A stretch of 64,000 nucleotides of DNA, from the NCBI RefSeq assembly GCF_001648115.1, contig NZ_CP011299.1, positions 496,001 through 560,000 on the forward strand, written 5' to 3'. Positions 1 to 8,887 of this stretch are shown one piece after another. A program made the translations under genes and the position numbers. The stretch's first letter is position 1, and every line of letters starts with the position of its first letter. The stretch is from Buchnera aphidicola (Schlechtendalia chinensis) (GTDB lineage: Bacteria > Pseudomonadota > Gammaproteobacteria > Enterobacterales > Enterobacteriaceae). Under the pieces are notes generated by a model, which was not told the DNA's origin, made no database searches, and worked only from the letters and a program-made list of their open reading frames with translations.

Positions 1-1
1 T

Positions 2-673
2 GTATTAAAAAATATAAATCTATACATTTCTTCAAAACAGTTCATAGCATTAGTGGGATATACAGGAAGCGGAAAAAGTACTTTAGCACAAGTTTTAATG
101 GGACATTATCCTGTTAAAAATGGACATATTTATCTAGATAAAAGAGACATAAACACATTGGATAAAACTGTTTTAAGAAATGGTATATCAATTGTTCAAC
201 AAGATCCAATTATATTAGACGATTCTATTTTCGAAAACATTACTTTAGGAAAAAAAATTTCTGAAGAAAAAATTTGGAAAATCTTAAAAAAAGTACATCT
301 TATTGATTTAGTTCAATCTTTCCCAAAAGGATTAAATGAATTTCTAGGAGAACACGGAAATACGTTATCTATAGGACAAAAACAATTATTATCTATTGCT
401 AGAATTTTAGCACATAACCCAAAAATACTAATATTGGATGAAGCTACTTCTAACATAGATTTAGCAACAGAAAATAAAATTCAAAAAATACTCTCTTCTA
501 TAAAATTAAAAACTACACTAATAGTCATCGCCCATAGATTATCTACAATACAAAATGCAGATAAAATATTAGTATTTTATAAAGGTAAAATAGTAGAAAT
601 AGGTACTCATAACTATTTAATAAGCAAAAAAGAACATTACTGGAAACTATATAAAAATTATAGTACACACTAA
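2..673 (+). CDS. mdlB: MdlB-type ABC transporter, C-terminal ATPase domain (5' end outside window)
   Basis: This is the nucleotide-binding half of an ABC exporter subunit; the family member in E. coli pairs with MdlA in the inner membrane. The reading frame is open to the window edge, so the membrane part lies upstream. Counting from the GTG at 53 as 1: Walker A GYTGSGKST at 2-10, Q-loop VQQDP at 48-52, signature LSIGQ at 105-109, Walker B ILILDEATS at 125-133 and switch-loop histidine in IAHRL at 159-163. All ATPase elements are intact, so this half looks catalytically competent. The GTG at 53 is inside the P-loop region and is not a real start. Assignment to MdlB rather than MdlA or MsbA rests on the signature wording and on dnaX following directly; the substrate is unknown. 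Confidence 0.88.
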   Translation, partial: VLKNINLYISSKQFIALVGYTGSGKSTLAQVLMGHYPVKNGHIYLDKRDINTLDKTVLRNGISIVQQDPIILDDSIFENITLGKKISEEKIWKILKKVHLIDLVQSFPKGLNEFLGEHGNTLSIGQKQLLSIARILAHNPKILILDEATSNIDLATENKIQKILSSIKLKTTLIVIAHRLSTIQNADKILVFYKGKIVEIGTHNYLISKKEHYWKLYKNYSTH

Positions 674-706
674 AACTATTTTAAAATAACATTAATATTA
701 AAAAAA

Positions 707-815
707 GAACCTCTGTTAGTAAAATTATAATACCTGAATTACTTAATATGGCTGCTATCTTCCGATCCTGACCAGTTTTTTAAGATTACAGCATTAAAAC
801 ACTAACAGAGAATTC
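707..815 (-). ncRNA. ffs: 4.5S RNA of the signal recognition particle
   Basis: Read on the minus strand, positions 754-776 match the SRP domain IV hairpin (core GGAUCGGAAGAUAGCAGCC), which binds the Ffh M domain. The two ends, CUCUGUUAG and CUAACAGAG, pair to form the long closing helix, extended by GAAU/GUUC with one bulge. A run of six U follows the 3' end (701-706 on the plus strand), as expected of an intrinsic end. The length of about 109 nt is close to the 114 nt of E. coli 4.5S RNA. It lies between mdlB and dnaX on the opposite strand. The domain identification is secure; the exact termini are inferred from the helix. Confidence 0.93.
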
Positions 816-823
816 TAATATTA

Positions 824-852
824 ACTATACATACAATTTTTATTAATTGCAA
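824..852 (-). promoter_or_regulatory. Candidate sigma-70 promoter of the 4.5S RNA gene
   Basis: On the minus strand a -35 box TTGCAA (852-847) and a -10 box TATAGT (829-824) are 17 nt apart. The -10 box ends 8 nt before the G at 815 that begins the closing helix of 4.5S RNA. The geometry fits a housekeeping promoter, although the -35 box matches the consensus at only four positions. AT-rich DNA makes chance boxes common. Confidence 0.55.
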
Positions 853-983
853 TTTTTTTTCGTAAAATTTTAACATAACATAGCTACTGATAAAATTTTA
901 AAACACTACCTAAATTCAAAAACTTTTTTATAATTATTATTTATGTTAACATGCTTAATCAATTCTTTATAATTTTCATTATA

Positions 984-2099
984 ATGAACTATCAAATTTT
1001 AGCTAATAAATGGCGTCCTAAATATTTTAAAAGTATCGTTGGACAAAATAACGTTATCTCTGCTATAAAAAATGGATTAAAATTAGGACGTATACATCAT
1101 TCATGGTTATTATATGGTATGAGAGGAACAGGAAAAACGACAATTGCTCGATTACTTGCTAAAAGTTTAAATTGTCAGATAGGAATTTCATACATTCCAT
1201 GCAGAATATGCTCAAACTGTAAAGAAATAGAAAAAGGAACATTCATTGACTTGTATGAAATAGATGCAGCTTCTCGAACTAAAGTAGAAGATATGAAAGA
1301 ATTACTAGATAATATTCATTATTCGCCTGTAAAAGGGAAATTTAAAATTTATTTAATAGATGAAGTCCATATGCTTTCAAAAAATAGTTTTAATTATCTT
1401 TTAAAAACTATCGAAGAACCACCAAAGCATATTAAGTTTGTTCTAGCTACTACAAATTTAGAGAAAGTTCCTAAAACTATTTTATCTCGTTGTTTGCATT
1501 TTCAATTAAAACCTATAAGTATATTTGAAATATCAGAACGAGTTAAATTTATACTTTCTAAAGAAAATATACTTTTTGAACAAGAAGCGATAAATCTACT
1601 ATCTATAGAATCCGAAGGGAGTTTAAGAGACGCATTAAACTTAACAGAACAAGCAATTTCTATAGGAAATGGAATAGTTTCTACTAAAAATGTATATAAT
1701 ATGTTAGGAAAATTAGATAATAAAAAAATATTAAAAATTACTATAGCACTATTAAGAAAAGATTTTAAAGAAATTTTATCAATTTTAGAACATATAAGAA
1801 AAATTAACATAAATTGGGAAAACATACTAATAGAAATGCTTAAATTATTGTATCAAATATCTATGTTAATTTCATTTCCAAAAATAGATCAAAATTACTT
1901 ATTCTTTAAAGATACAAACAATAATGAACAAATATATAAAATCTCTAGAATATCAAAATATGCTGACATTCAACTATATTATCATACTTTACTAATAGGA
2001 CAAAAAGAATTAAGCATAGCTCCTAATTTTCAAATCGGTGTAGAAATGACTATACTACGCGCGCTACATCTTGATATAGATCCTATAAAACATATATAA
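984..2099 (+). CDS. dnaX: DNA polymerase III clamp-loader subunit, short gamma-like form
   Basis: This ATPase subunit loads the beta clamp during replication. Numbered from 984: Walker A GMRGTGKTT at 45-53, zinc-knuckle cysteines C64, C73, C76 and C79, Walker B LIDEVH at 124-129 and the SRC motif at 168-170. An ATG at 951 in the same frame would add 11 hydrophobic residues with no counterpart in the family; the start at 984 gives MNYQILANKWRP, matching the usual beginning. At 371 residues the product has domains I-III only, against 643 (tau) and 431 (gamma) in E. coli. The tau-specific region that binds DnaB and the polymerase alpha subunit is absent, so no programmed frameshift is needed. 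ybaB follows after 196 nt. Confidence 0.96.
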   Translation: MNYQILANKWRPKYFKSIVGQNNVISAIKNGLKLGRIHHSWLLYGMRGTGKTTIARLLAKSLNCQIGISYIPCRICSNCKEIEKGTFIDLYEIDAASRTKVEDMKELLDNIHYSPVKGKFKIYLIDEVHMLSKNSFNYLLKTIEEPPKHIKFVLATTNLEKVPKTILSRCLHFQLKPISIFEISERVKFILSKENILFEQEAINLLSIESEGSLRDALNLTEQAISIGNGIVSTKNVYNMLGKLDNKKILKITIALLRKDFKEILSILEHIRKININWENILIEMLKLLYQISMLISFPKIDQNYLFFKDTNNNEQIYKISRISKYADIQLYYHTLLIGQKELSIAPNFQIGVEMTILRALHLDIDPIKHI

Positions 2100-2295
2100 A
2101 TTAAGAATAAAATTCTTAAAATATATAATTTATAATTAACAAAAATAATATAATTAAAACGTTTAAAACATATAAAAATTTTAAGAATAGTATCAAACAA
2201 GTTAGTTTAAAATTAAAAACTATTTAAGATTAATACGATGTAAATAAAAAATATACCATTTTCTTAAATATAATTGTGGAAGGAAACAAAAAAAA

Positions 2296-2628
2296 ATGTT
2301 CTCAAATAATGGATTAAACAATTTAATGCAACAAGCGCAAGAAATACAAGAAAAAATGCAAAGAATACGTAAAGAGGTATCTAGTATAGAAGTCACTGGA
2401 GAATCTGGAGCTGGAATTGTAAAAGTGACATTAATCGGCACAAATAATTGTAAAAAAATTGAAATAGATTCAACGTTAATTGTAAAAAACGAAAAAATAA
2501 TCTTAGAAGATCTTATAGTAGCAGCTTTTAATGACGCAATTCGCAAAATGTCAGAATTGCGCAAAAAAAAGATGTCCTCTATTTCGTCAGAAATTCCATT
2601 CAATAGAGAATTGGATACATCCTTTTAG
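2296..2628 (+). CDS. ybaB: YbaB/EbfC family nucleoid-associated protein
   Basis: This is a small dimeric DNA-binding protein, in the classical dnaX-ybaB arrangement. The 110 residues compare with 109 in E. coli. The N-terminus is an amphipathic helix rich in Q, E and K (NLMQQAQEIQEKMQRI at 12-27), the segment that forms part of the tweezer-shaped dimer, followed by the conserved glycine-rich turn TGESGAGIVKVT at 35-46. An AGGAAAC ribosome-binding site sits about 9 nt upstream of ATG 2296. Family members bind DNA without strong sequence preference; the role in a genome with few nucleoid proteins is inference. Confidence 0.93.
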   Translation: MFSNNGLNNLMQQAQEIQEKMQRIRKEVSSIEVTGESGAGIVKVTLIGTNNCKKIEIDSTLIVKNEKIILEDLIVAAFNDAIRKMSELRKKKMSSISSEIPFNRELDTSF

Positions 2629-2746
2629 AAAATACGTTCTATTTGAGATATTATGTTAATTCTAAAAATAACATTCTAAATTGTAAAATGAATACTATAA
2701 TAATAAAAAAAACATTTCATCTAAACTTTTGTTAAAAGGAATCTTT

Positions 2747-4624
2747 ATGAATACTAATATAATGGAAACATATGAATTTCAATCAGAAACAAATGAAATA
2801 CTACATTTGATGATTCATTCATTATATTCTAATAAAGAAATATTTTTAAGAGAACTTGTTTCTAATGCTTCAGATGCTATTGACAAATTAAAGTTTCAAA
2901 CAATATCATCACCTGAATTATACGAAAACAATACCAATTTATGTATAAGAATACGTATAAATAAAGATAACAATACTTTAATTATCAGTGATAACGGAAT
3001 AGGAATGACACATAAAGAAATTATTAACAATTTAGGGACAATAGCAAAATCTGGAACAAAAGAATTTCTCCAAACTTATAATAAAACTACTCAAGAAAAA
3101 AACTCCTTAATTGGGCAGTTTGGAGTCGGATTTTACTCAGTATTTATAGTTTCTAAAAAAGTATTAGTAAAAAGCAGATTTGGAGGATTAGATAAAAATG
3201 AAGGAGTCCTTTGGGAATCTGAAGGAAAAGGAAAATATCAAGTTAAAAAAATTTTTAAAAAAAATAGAGGAACAAAAATAACTTTATACTTAAAATCAGA
3301 AGCACAGAATTTCTTAGAATCATGGAATATAAAAAGAATTGTTAACAAATATTCTAATCATGTTGCAATTCCAATAGAAATATATACATATGATGAAAAA
3401 ACAAAAACGAGCATATGGGAACAAATTAACCAAGCTCAAGCACTATGGACTTTAGAAAAATCTAAAATTAAAGATGATGATTATAAAAATTTTTATAAGA
3501 AACTAACAAATGATTCAAATGATCCTATTACATGGACTCATAACAAAGTCGAAGGAGTTCAAGAATATACAATTCTATTATTTATCCCTTCCAAATCCGC
3601 TTGGGATATATGGAATAGAGAAAATAAACATGGTCTCAAATTGTATGTAAAACGAATATACATCATGGATAATGCAGAACAATTTCTGCCAAACTATCTT
3701 AGATTTGTAAAAGGAATTATCGATTCAAACAATTTACCATTAAACGTTTCTCGGGAAATATTACAAGAAAATGAATTAGTAAAAACTTTAAAAAAAGCAC
3801 TCACCAAACGTATCTTAAAATTATTAGAAAATCTCTCTAAAAATACTGAGTCTTATCAATTATTCTGGTCTCAATTTGGTTTAATATTAAAAGAAGGTCC
3901 TGCTGAAGATCCTGAAAATAAAATAATTATTTCTAACCTTTTACGATTTCGTTCAATAAAGACTACCTTATCAGAAAATTTAATATCATTACAAAACTAC
4001 ATCGACAATATGCAAAAAAAACAAGAAAAAATCTATTATATTACAACAGATAGTTATGCTTCTGCTATAAATAGTCCTCATTTAGAATTTTTTAAACAAA
4101 AAAATATTGATGTATTATTGCTAACCGATAAAATAGACGAATGGATGATGAACTACATGACTGATTTTAAAGGCAAATCTTTTCAATCAGTAAGCAAATA
4201 TGATAAATCTATCGAAAAATTAAATAATAATGTTCAAGATCAAGAAAAAAACATAAATGAAAATGTGAAATTATTATTAAACAAAGTTAAAGAAATATTA
4301 AAAGATAAAATAAAAGATGTTCGATTTACTCATAAACTAACGCAAACACCTGCTATAGTTACTACAGATTCTAACGATATGACTACACAAATGGCAAAAT
4401 TATTCTCTTCTGCAGGACAATCAATTCCTGAAATAAAATATATTTTTGAAATTAATCCAAATCATGAACTCATAAAGAAAATAAGCACCGAAACTAACAG
4501 CAAAAAATTTAAAAATTGGGTAAAAATATTATTTGAACAATCATTACTTGTCGAGAAAAATACTTTAGACGATCCTAACAAATTTATAAATAGAATTAAC
4601 AAATTTTTAATACACTGTAATTAA
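2747..4624 (+). CDS. htpG: Molecular chaperone HtpG (bacterial Hsp90)
   Basis: This is the cytoplasmic ATP-dependent chaperone, a homodimer of the GHKL ATPase class. In the N-terminal ATP pocket E36 and N40 lie in RELVSNASDA, D82 in SDNGIGM and the lid in GQFGVGFYS at 123-131. Middle and C-terminal dimerisation domains fill the rest of about 625 residues (E. coli 624). A TTG at 2729 is in frame, but ATG 2747 has AAGGA at 2736-2740, so it is preferred. No clear sigma-32 box is visible in the 118 nt after ybaB. The gene sits between ybaB and adk as in E. coli; recR, which lies between ybaB and htpG there, is absent. Confidence 0.97.
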   Translation: MNTNIMETYEFQSETNEILHLMIHSLYSNKEIFLRELVSNASDAIDKLKFQTISSPELYENNTNLCIRIRINKDNNTLIISDNGIGMTHKEIINNLGTIAKSGTKEFLQTYNKTTQEKNSLIGQFGVGFYSVFIVSKKVLVKSRFGGLDKNEGVLWESEGKGKYQVKKIFKKNRGTKITLYLKSEAQNFLESWNIKRIVNKYSNHVAIPIEIYTYDEKTKTSIWEQINQAQALWTLEKSKIKDDDYKNFYKKLTNDSNDPITWTHNKVEGVQEYTILLFIPSKSAWDIWNRENKHGLKLYVKRIYIMDNAEQFLPNYLRFVKGIIDSNNLPLNVSREILQENELVKTLKKALTKRILKLLENLSKNTESYQLFWSQFGLILKEGPAEDPENKIIISNLLRFRSIKTTLSENLISLQNYIDNMQKKQEKIYYITTDSYASAINSPHLEFFKQKNIDVLLLTDKIDEWMMNYMTDFKGKSFQSVSKYDKSIEKLNNNVQDQEKNINENVKLLLNKVKEILKDKIKDVRFTHKLTQTPAIVTTDSNDMTTQMAKLFSSAGQSIPEIKYIFEINPNHELIKKISTETNSKKFKNWVKILFEQSLLVEKNTLDDPNKFINRINKFLIHCN

Positions 4625-4706
4625 AATGTAAAAACATAAAAAATTTAATATATTTGTTATAATTTTAAAAAATGTAATAATCTGAAATTTATAGGTATAA
4701 AAAATC

Positions 4707-5339
4707 ATGCGCATTGTCTTGCTTGGAGCACCAGGATCAGGGAAAGGAACACAAGCTCAATTTATTGAAAATCAATATCACCTTCCAAAAATATCTACCG
4801 GAGAAATATTAAGAAAAATAGCCAATAGTGATTCCCTTTTAAATCAAAAAATACAACATTTCATGCGCAATGGAAAATTAATTTCAGATGAAATAGTCAT
4901 TCAATTAGTTCGAAACAGAATTTCTAAATCCGACTGCAAACTAGGATTTATACTTGATGGATTTCCTAGAACAATTACTCAAGCCCAAATGATCGAACAA
5001 GAAAAAATAATTATCAATTATATTTTTGAATTCGAAATACCAAAAGAAATTATTTTTGAAAGAATTCAAGGAAGAAGAATAGACCTTACTTCAGGAAAAA
5101 TATACCATCTAAAAAATGAAAAGTGTTCAATAAATAATATTTTAAGTAAAAGAACTGATGACAATAAAAAAACAATCAAAAAAAGATTAATAGAATATGA
5201 AAAGTTCACAATTCCTCTTATAAAATATTTTAAAAAATACACAAAAACTAAAAATTTTGAATATCATACTATAGATGGAAGTAAGGATATAAACAGTATT
5301 CGTAAAAACATTTTTAGAATTTTAAAAAGCAATATATAA
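4707..5339 (+). CDS. adk: Adenylate kinase
   Basis: The enzyme converts ATP + AMP to 2 ADP and balances the adenylate pool in the cytosol. The P-loop GAPGSGKGT occupies 7-15, the AMP-binding segment TGEILR 31-36 and DGFPRT 84-89. The LID, roughly 122-158 with GRRIDLTSGKIYH at 122-134, is the long bacterial type without zinc cysteines. The 210 residues compare with 214 in E. coli; the few missing residues are in the LID. It follows htpG by 82 nt on the same strand and faces tRNA-Arg at its 3' end. The start ATG begins the canonical MRIVLLGAPG. Confidence 0.97.
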   Translation: MRIVLLGAPGSGKGTQAQFIENQYHLPKISTGEILRKIANSDSLLNQKIQHFMRNGKLISDEIVIQLVRNRISKSDCKLGFILDGFPRTITQAQMIEQEKIIINYIFEFEIPKEIIFERIQGRRIDLTSGKIYHLKNEKCSINNILSKRTDDNKKTIKKRLIEYEKFTIPLIKYFKKYTKTKNFEYHTIDGSKDINSIRKNIFRILKSNI

Positions 5340-5381
5340 CACAATTTTAAATAGCTTTTCATTTTTATGTATAACTTTTTA

Positions 5382-5455
5382 TGCGCTCTATAGGATTCGA
5401 ACCTATGACCTACGGCTTAGAAGGCCGTTGCTCTATCCAACTGAGCTAAGAGCGC
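5382..5455 (-). tRNA. tRNA-Arg, anticodon UCU
   Basis: The minus strand folds as a full cloverleaf: acceptor GCGCTCT/AGAGCGC, D-arm with AGCTCAGTTGG, anticodon stem ACGGC/GCCGT around loop CTTCTAA (anticodon TCT, reading AGA/AGG) and T-arm with GGTTCGAATCC. It corresponds to E. coli argU. The discriminator is A, and the next genomic bases are TAA, so CCA is not encoded and must be added by the nucleotidyltransferase. AGA is the usual arginine codon in AT-rich genomes, so this is a major tRNA here. Confidence 0.97.
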
Positions 5456-5472
5456 AATTTAGTAAATTTAAT

Positions 5473-5502
5473 TTTATAAAATTCAAAATTATGAACTTAC
5501 AA
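5473..5502 (-). promoter_or_regulatory. Candidate promoter of tRNA-Arg
   Basis: On the minus strand TTGTAA (5502-5497) and TATAAA (5478-5473) are separated by 18 nt. The -10 box is 17 nt upstream of the mature tRNA 5' end, leaving room for a short 5' leader processed by RNase P. Each box departs from consensus and the surrounding sequence is A/T-rich, so this is tentative. Confidence 0.4.
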
Positions 5503-5503
5503 A

Positions 5504-5539
5504 TAGTAAATATTTTTTATAAATAAAAAATATTTACTA
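5504..5539. repeat. Perfect 15-bp inverted repeat upstream of tRNA-Arg
   Basis: The left arm TAGTAAATATTTTTT (5504-5518) is exactly complementary to the right arm at 5525-5539, with a 6-nt loop. The stem is made almost only of A-T pairs. No U-tract follows on either strand, so it does not look like an ordinary terminator. It lies between tRNA-Arg (reading away on the minus strand) and folD (reading away on the plus strand), in a region that should hold two divergent promoters. Confidence 0.6.
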
Positions 5540-5651
5540 CAGAATAATTTAATACTAGAATAGTATATATCATTGCATGTATTAAAAAAATCTTTTTTGC
5601 CAAATTTATAAATATATTTTTAATAAAAAAAACTTCAATCGAGTTAATTTA

Positions 5652-6503
5652 ATGCTTACAAAAATTCTAAATGGAAAAAAAATTTCTGAAGAAATACAAT
5701 CTAAAATTCAAAAAGTAGTTTACGATAGATCAAAACTAGGAAAGAGACCTCCAGGACTAGCAGTAATATTAATTGGCGACAATATCGCATCAAAAATTTA
5801 CGTTAAAAATAAACAAATAGCTTGTAATAAAGTAGGTTTCATTTCAAAAGTTTGGTTATTTCCAAAAAATGTTCAAGAAAACAAAATAACCAATCTTATT
5901 CATATTCTTAACAAAGATGCAAATATTGATGGGATATTAGTACAATTACCTATTCCTGATCATATTGATACAAAAAAAATATTACATAGTATTAGTCCTA
6001 AAAAAGATGTAGACGGGCTACATCCATACAATATAGGATGTTTATGTCAACAATACCCAAAATTGCGACCATGTACTCCATTAGGAATTATTACTATACT
6101 TAAACATTACAATATTAAAATAAAAGGTTTACATGCTGTTATAATAGGAGCTTCTAATACAGTTGGAAGACCAATGAATCTAGAACTATTACTCTCTGGA
6201 TGCACGACTACAATAACTCATAGATTTACAAAAAATATTAAATATTTTGTCAAACAAGCAGATCTAGTAGTAATTGCAATAGGAAAAAAAAACTTTTTGA
6301 AAGGAAAATGGATTAAACCAGGAGCTATAGTTATTGATGTAGGAATTAACAGATTACAAAATGGAACTGTTGTAGGAGATGTAGATTTTAAATCAGCAAT
6401 TTTAAATGCATCATATATAACTCCTGTACCAGGAGGAGTAGGACCTATGACTATAGTAATGTTACTAAAAAATACACTAAAATCTTGTATAGAACATAAC
6501 TAA
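5652..6503 (+). CDS. folD: Bifunctional methylenetetrahydrofolate dehydrogenase / cyclohydrolase
   Basis: The enzyme interconverts 5,10-methylene-THF and 10-formyl-THF with NADP, feeding purine synthesis and, through Fmt further along, formylation of initiator tRNA. The catalytic lysine is K54 in YVKNK, the substrate loop VQLPIPDHI is near 98-106, the Rossmann turn GASNTVGRP near 173-181 and the C-terminal [10 protein letters not shown] near 258-267. The 283 residues compare with 288 in E. coli. A run of nine A inside the gene keeps the frame. The gene stands alone between tRNA-Arg and the opposing cysS. Confidence 0.97.
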   Translation: MLTKILNGKKISEEIQSKIQKVVYDRSKLGKRPPGLAVILIGDNIASKIYVKNKQIACNKVGFISKVWLFPKNVQENKITNLIHILNKDANIDGILVQLPIPDHIDTKKILHSISPKKDVDGLHPYNIGCLCQQYPKLRPCTPLGIITILKHYNIKIKGLHAVIIGASNTVGRPMNLELLLSGCTTTITHRFTKNIKYFVKQADLVVIAIGKKNFLKGKWIKPGAIVIDVGINRLQNGTVVGDVDFKSAILNASYITPVPGGVGPMTIVMLLKNTLKSCIEHN

Positions 6504-6557
6504 ATTATAATATTCAATTTTTTTTTAAAAAGTATTAATTTTCTATTTTAAAAAATA

Positions 6558-7961
6558 TCATCTCAGTTTTCTCCAAAAAGTATTATTTTTAGAATCTTCT
6601 AAAATAATACCTAAACCTAATAAATAATTTCGTATTTTATCTGCTTTAACCCATTGCTTTTGACGGCGTGCACTATTTCGTTTTTGTATAAAATAATTAA
6701 TATTTTTAACTTCATTTGAAAATGGCTGATCATTTTTTTGAAAAAAAAATTCTGGATCATGAAATAATATTCCTAAAATACTACCTAATTCTCTTAATAA
6801 AAATGCTAATTCTATAATTTTACTATTTTTAAAACTATATTTGGATTTTAAAATATTTATTTCACGAGATATTCTAAATAAAATAGACAAAGCTATTGGA
6901 ATGTTAAAATCGTTATCTAAAGCTTTATAAAAATCCAATTTAAAATGACTATTTCCAGATTCGTCTAACAAAGTTAAATTAACGTTTCTCAAAGAGAAAT
7001 ATAATTTTCTTAACAATATTTCAGATCTTCTTAGACCAGACTCACAAAAATACAAAGGATGACGATAATGAGTGGACAATAAAAAAAGTCGAATACTCTC
7101 TGAGTCATAATTCATTAAAAGATCTTTTAGAAGTAAAGCATTTCCTAAAGATTTAGACATTTTCTTATTATTAATAATGACTAGTTCAGTATGCATCCAA
7201 TGGTGTACTTGAAATTTTCGATTAATACAAGTAGACTGTGCTAATTCATTTTCATGATGAGGAAATAATAGATCTTTTCCACCACCATGAATATCTATTC
7301 TGTCATTCAAAATAGAAGTACTCATCGATGAACACTCAATATGCCATCCAGGTCGTCCTCTTCCCCAAGGAGAAGTCCAACTATATTTGTTATCTTTCGC
7401 TTTAAGTTTCCATAATACAAAATCTAAAGGATTTCGTTCACTATTGCTTTTAAATGCAGTTTTACTAATATTAAACTGTTCAACACGTCGCTGAGACAAT
7501 TCTCCATAACTTGGAAATCGATCGATAGAAAACTTTACATCTCCATTTCCCGATATGTATGCAAATTTATTTTCTAACAAATTTGCTATAAATTTAATAA
7601 TACAACTTATGTTTTCTGTAACACGTGGCTCATAATCTGGAATATCAATATTCAATTTAAGAAAATCTTGATTCATTTGATAAATCATTCTGTTAGATAA
7701 ATCCGAGATATTTTCATTATTTTCAACAGACCTAGAAATAATTTTATCATCAACATCTGTAATATTTCTAACATATTTTAATTTGTAATTACAATGACGT
7801 AAATAGCGAGATACTACATCAAAAAATATAAACGTTCGACCATGACCTATATGACAAAAATCATAAACGGTAGCCCCACATACGTACATTTTAATCATTT
7901 TATCTGAATTTATTTTTAAAATTTCGCGTTTTCTTGTAAAAGAATTAAAAATATTTAGCAT
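6558..7961 (-). CDS. cysS: Cysteinyl-tRNA synthetase
   Basis: This class I synthetase charges tRNA-Cys. The HIGH motif is at 37-40 and KMSKS at 267-271. The zinc site that discriminates cysteine from serine is complete: C28, C210, H235 and E239. The C-terminal anticodon-binding region ends in QKRNSARRQKQWVKAD. The 467 residues compare with 461 in E. coli. It converges on folD (54-nt gap). Upstream is a 503-nt A/T-rich stretch with no close ribosome-binding site of note, so the promoter could not be placed. Confidence 0.97.
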   Translation of the reverse strand: MLNIFNSFTRKREILKINSDKMIKMYVCGATVYDFCHIGHGRTFIFFDVVSRYLRHCNYKLKYVRNITDVDDKIISRSVENNENISDLSNRMIYQMNQDFLKLNIDIPDYEPRVTENISCIIKFIANLLENKFAYISGNGDVKFSIDRFPSYGELSQRRVEQFNISKTAFKSNSERNPLDFVLWKLKAKDNKYSWTSPWGRGRPGWHIECSSMSTSILNDRIDIHGGGKDLLFPHHENELAQSTCINRKFQVHHWMHTELVIINNKKMSKSLGNALLLKDLLMNYDSESIRLFLLSTHYRHPLYFCESGLRRSEILLRKLYFSLRNVNLTLLDESGNSHFKLDFYKALDNDFNIPIALSILFRISREINILKSKYSFKNSKIIELAFLLRELGSILGILFHDPEFFFQKNDQPFSNEVKNINYFIQKRNSARRQKQWVKADKIRNYLLGLGIILEDSKNNTFWRKLR

Positions 7962-8464
7962 AATTATCTTTTAAAATATGTTAATTGTAAAAAAAGTAAT
8001 TAATATTTTTATACTAAGCACACTAACTTTTCATAATGTAAAAATTGTATAAAAGTTTTTATTTATACTCTAATACGATTTTGTAAAACATTTAATTTTT
8101 TTTAAATTACTAGACACAAATTTTTTTTAAATTCTAAAAAACTAATAATATTTAAAAATATAATTTGTTTATTTAAATGTCTATATACATAATATAAGTA
8201 CTAATTTATATTTTTTATAATAAAAAACTAAAATTTAAAAAACATAAACGTATTATTAAATACATAAAATTATTAAACATATTACATACATTTTCAACGA
8301 ACATTTATTAATAAACTAAAATATTTAATTAATTTTCAAAAATATTAAATCATCAGTGAAAAAATACAAAAATTCAAACTATCTATTATTTAATTTTTAA
8401 AAATATTACTCGCTGCATAAAATACATGCAGTTTAATTTCAAAAATATAAACATAGGAACAAAC
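7962..8464. other. AT-rich intergenic region between cysS and ybeD
   Basis: This space separates two divergent genes and must contain both promoters. I see no tRNA, no convincing ORF and no conserved box. A 15-nt direct repeat, AATTTTTTTTAAATT at 8094-8108 and 8119-8133, is the only regularity and is low in complexity. An in-frame ATG at 8426 upstream of ybeD looks like spurious extension. Confidence 0.5.
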
Positions 8465-8728
8465 ATGAAAAATAAACTTGAAAAAATGTTAAAATTTCCT
8501 TGTTTATTTACTTATAAAGTTATTGGACTAGCACAACCTGAACTCATTGATCGAATAATAAAAGTTATTCAATGCAAATTGCCAGGAGATTATATTCCTC
8601 AAATAAAATCTAGCAATAAAGGTAATTACCTATCTATTTCTATTACCATTTGTGCAAACAATTTTAAACAAATCGAAAGTTTATATCACGAACTTAATAA
8701 TATTAATATAGTCCGAATGGTATTATAA
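8465..8728 (+). CDS. ybeD: YbeD (DUF493 family) protein
   Basis: This is a small ACT-like alpha/beta protein with no proven biochemical function; in E. coli it lies between dacA and lipB. From ATG 8465 the product is 87 residues, the same length as in E. coli, beginning MKNKLEKMLKFP and ending NIVRMVL. Recognisable signatures are FTYKVIG near 15-21 and KGNYLSISITI near 50-60. The longer frame from 8426 adds 13 residues lacking family support, whereas 8465 has AGGAAC upstream. Its retention in a reduced genome suggests a useful housekeeping role, but the neighbours give no further hint. Confidence 0.92.
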   Translation: MKNKLEKMLKFPCLFTYKVIGLAQPELIDRIIKVIQCKLPGDYIPQIKSSNKGNYLSISITICANNFKQIESLYHELNNINIVRMVL

Positions 8729-8820
8729 ATACAATTATAGTACAATATATTTTTCTCATAAAAATTTACTCAAATATAAAAAATAAAGAAAACAAACAAA
8801 TTAGCTAACCTTAACATACA

Positions 8821-8856
8821 AAAATTTGTAATGCAGCAATTAGCTGCATTACAAAA
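8821..8856 (-). terminator. Intrinsic terminator of cspE
   Basis: A perfect 13-bp stem, TTTGTAATGCAGC (8826-8838) paired with 8844-8856 around a 5-nt loop, is followed on the minus strand by five U (8825-8821). It lies 32 nt downstream of the cspE stop. The centre of the stem is the most GC-rich sequence of the neighbourhood, unusual for drifting intergenic DNA. It might also stop ybeD transcripts, though the U-tract on that side is poor. Confidence 0.8.
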
Positions 8857-8887
8857 TTTAAAATATTTATAAGTATTTTAGTAAATA

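Noticed and set aside
6290-6300. Possible frameshift at the nine-A run in folD
   Set aside because: The frame continues unchanged into the conserved C-terminus; similar runs in gshB and dusA also keep frame.
8094-8133. 15-nt direct repeat AATTTTTTTTAAATT
   Set aside because: It is low-complexity A/T sequence expected to recur by chance in this DNA.
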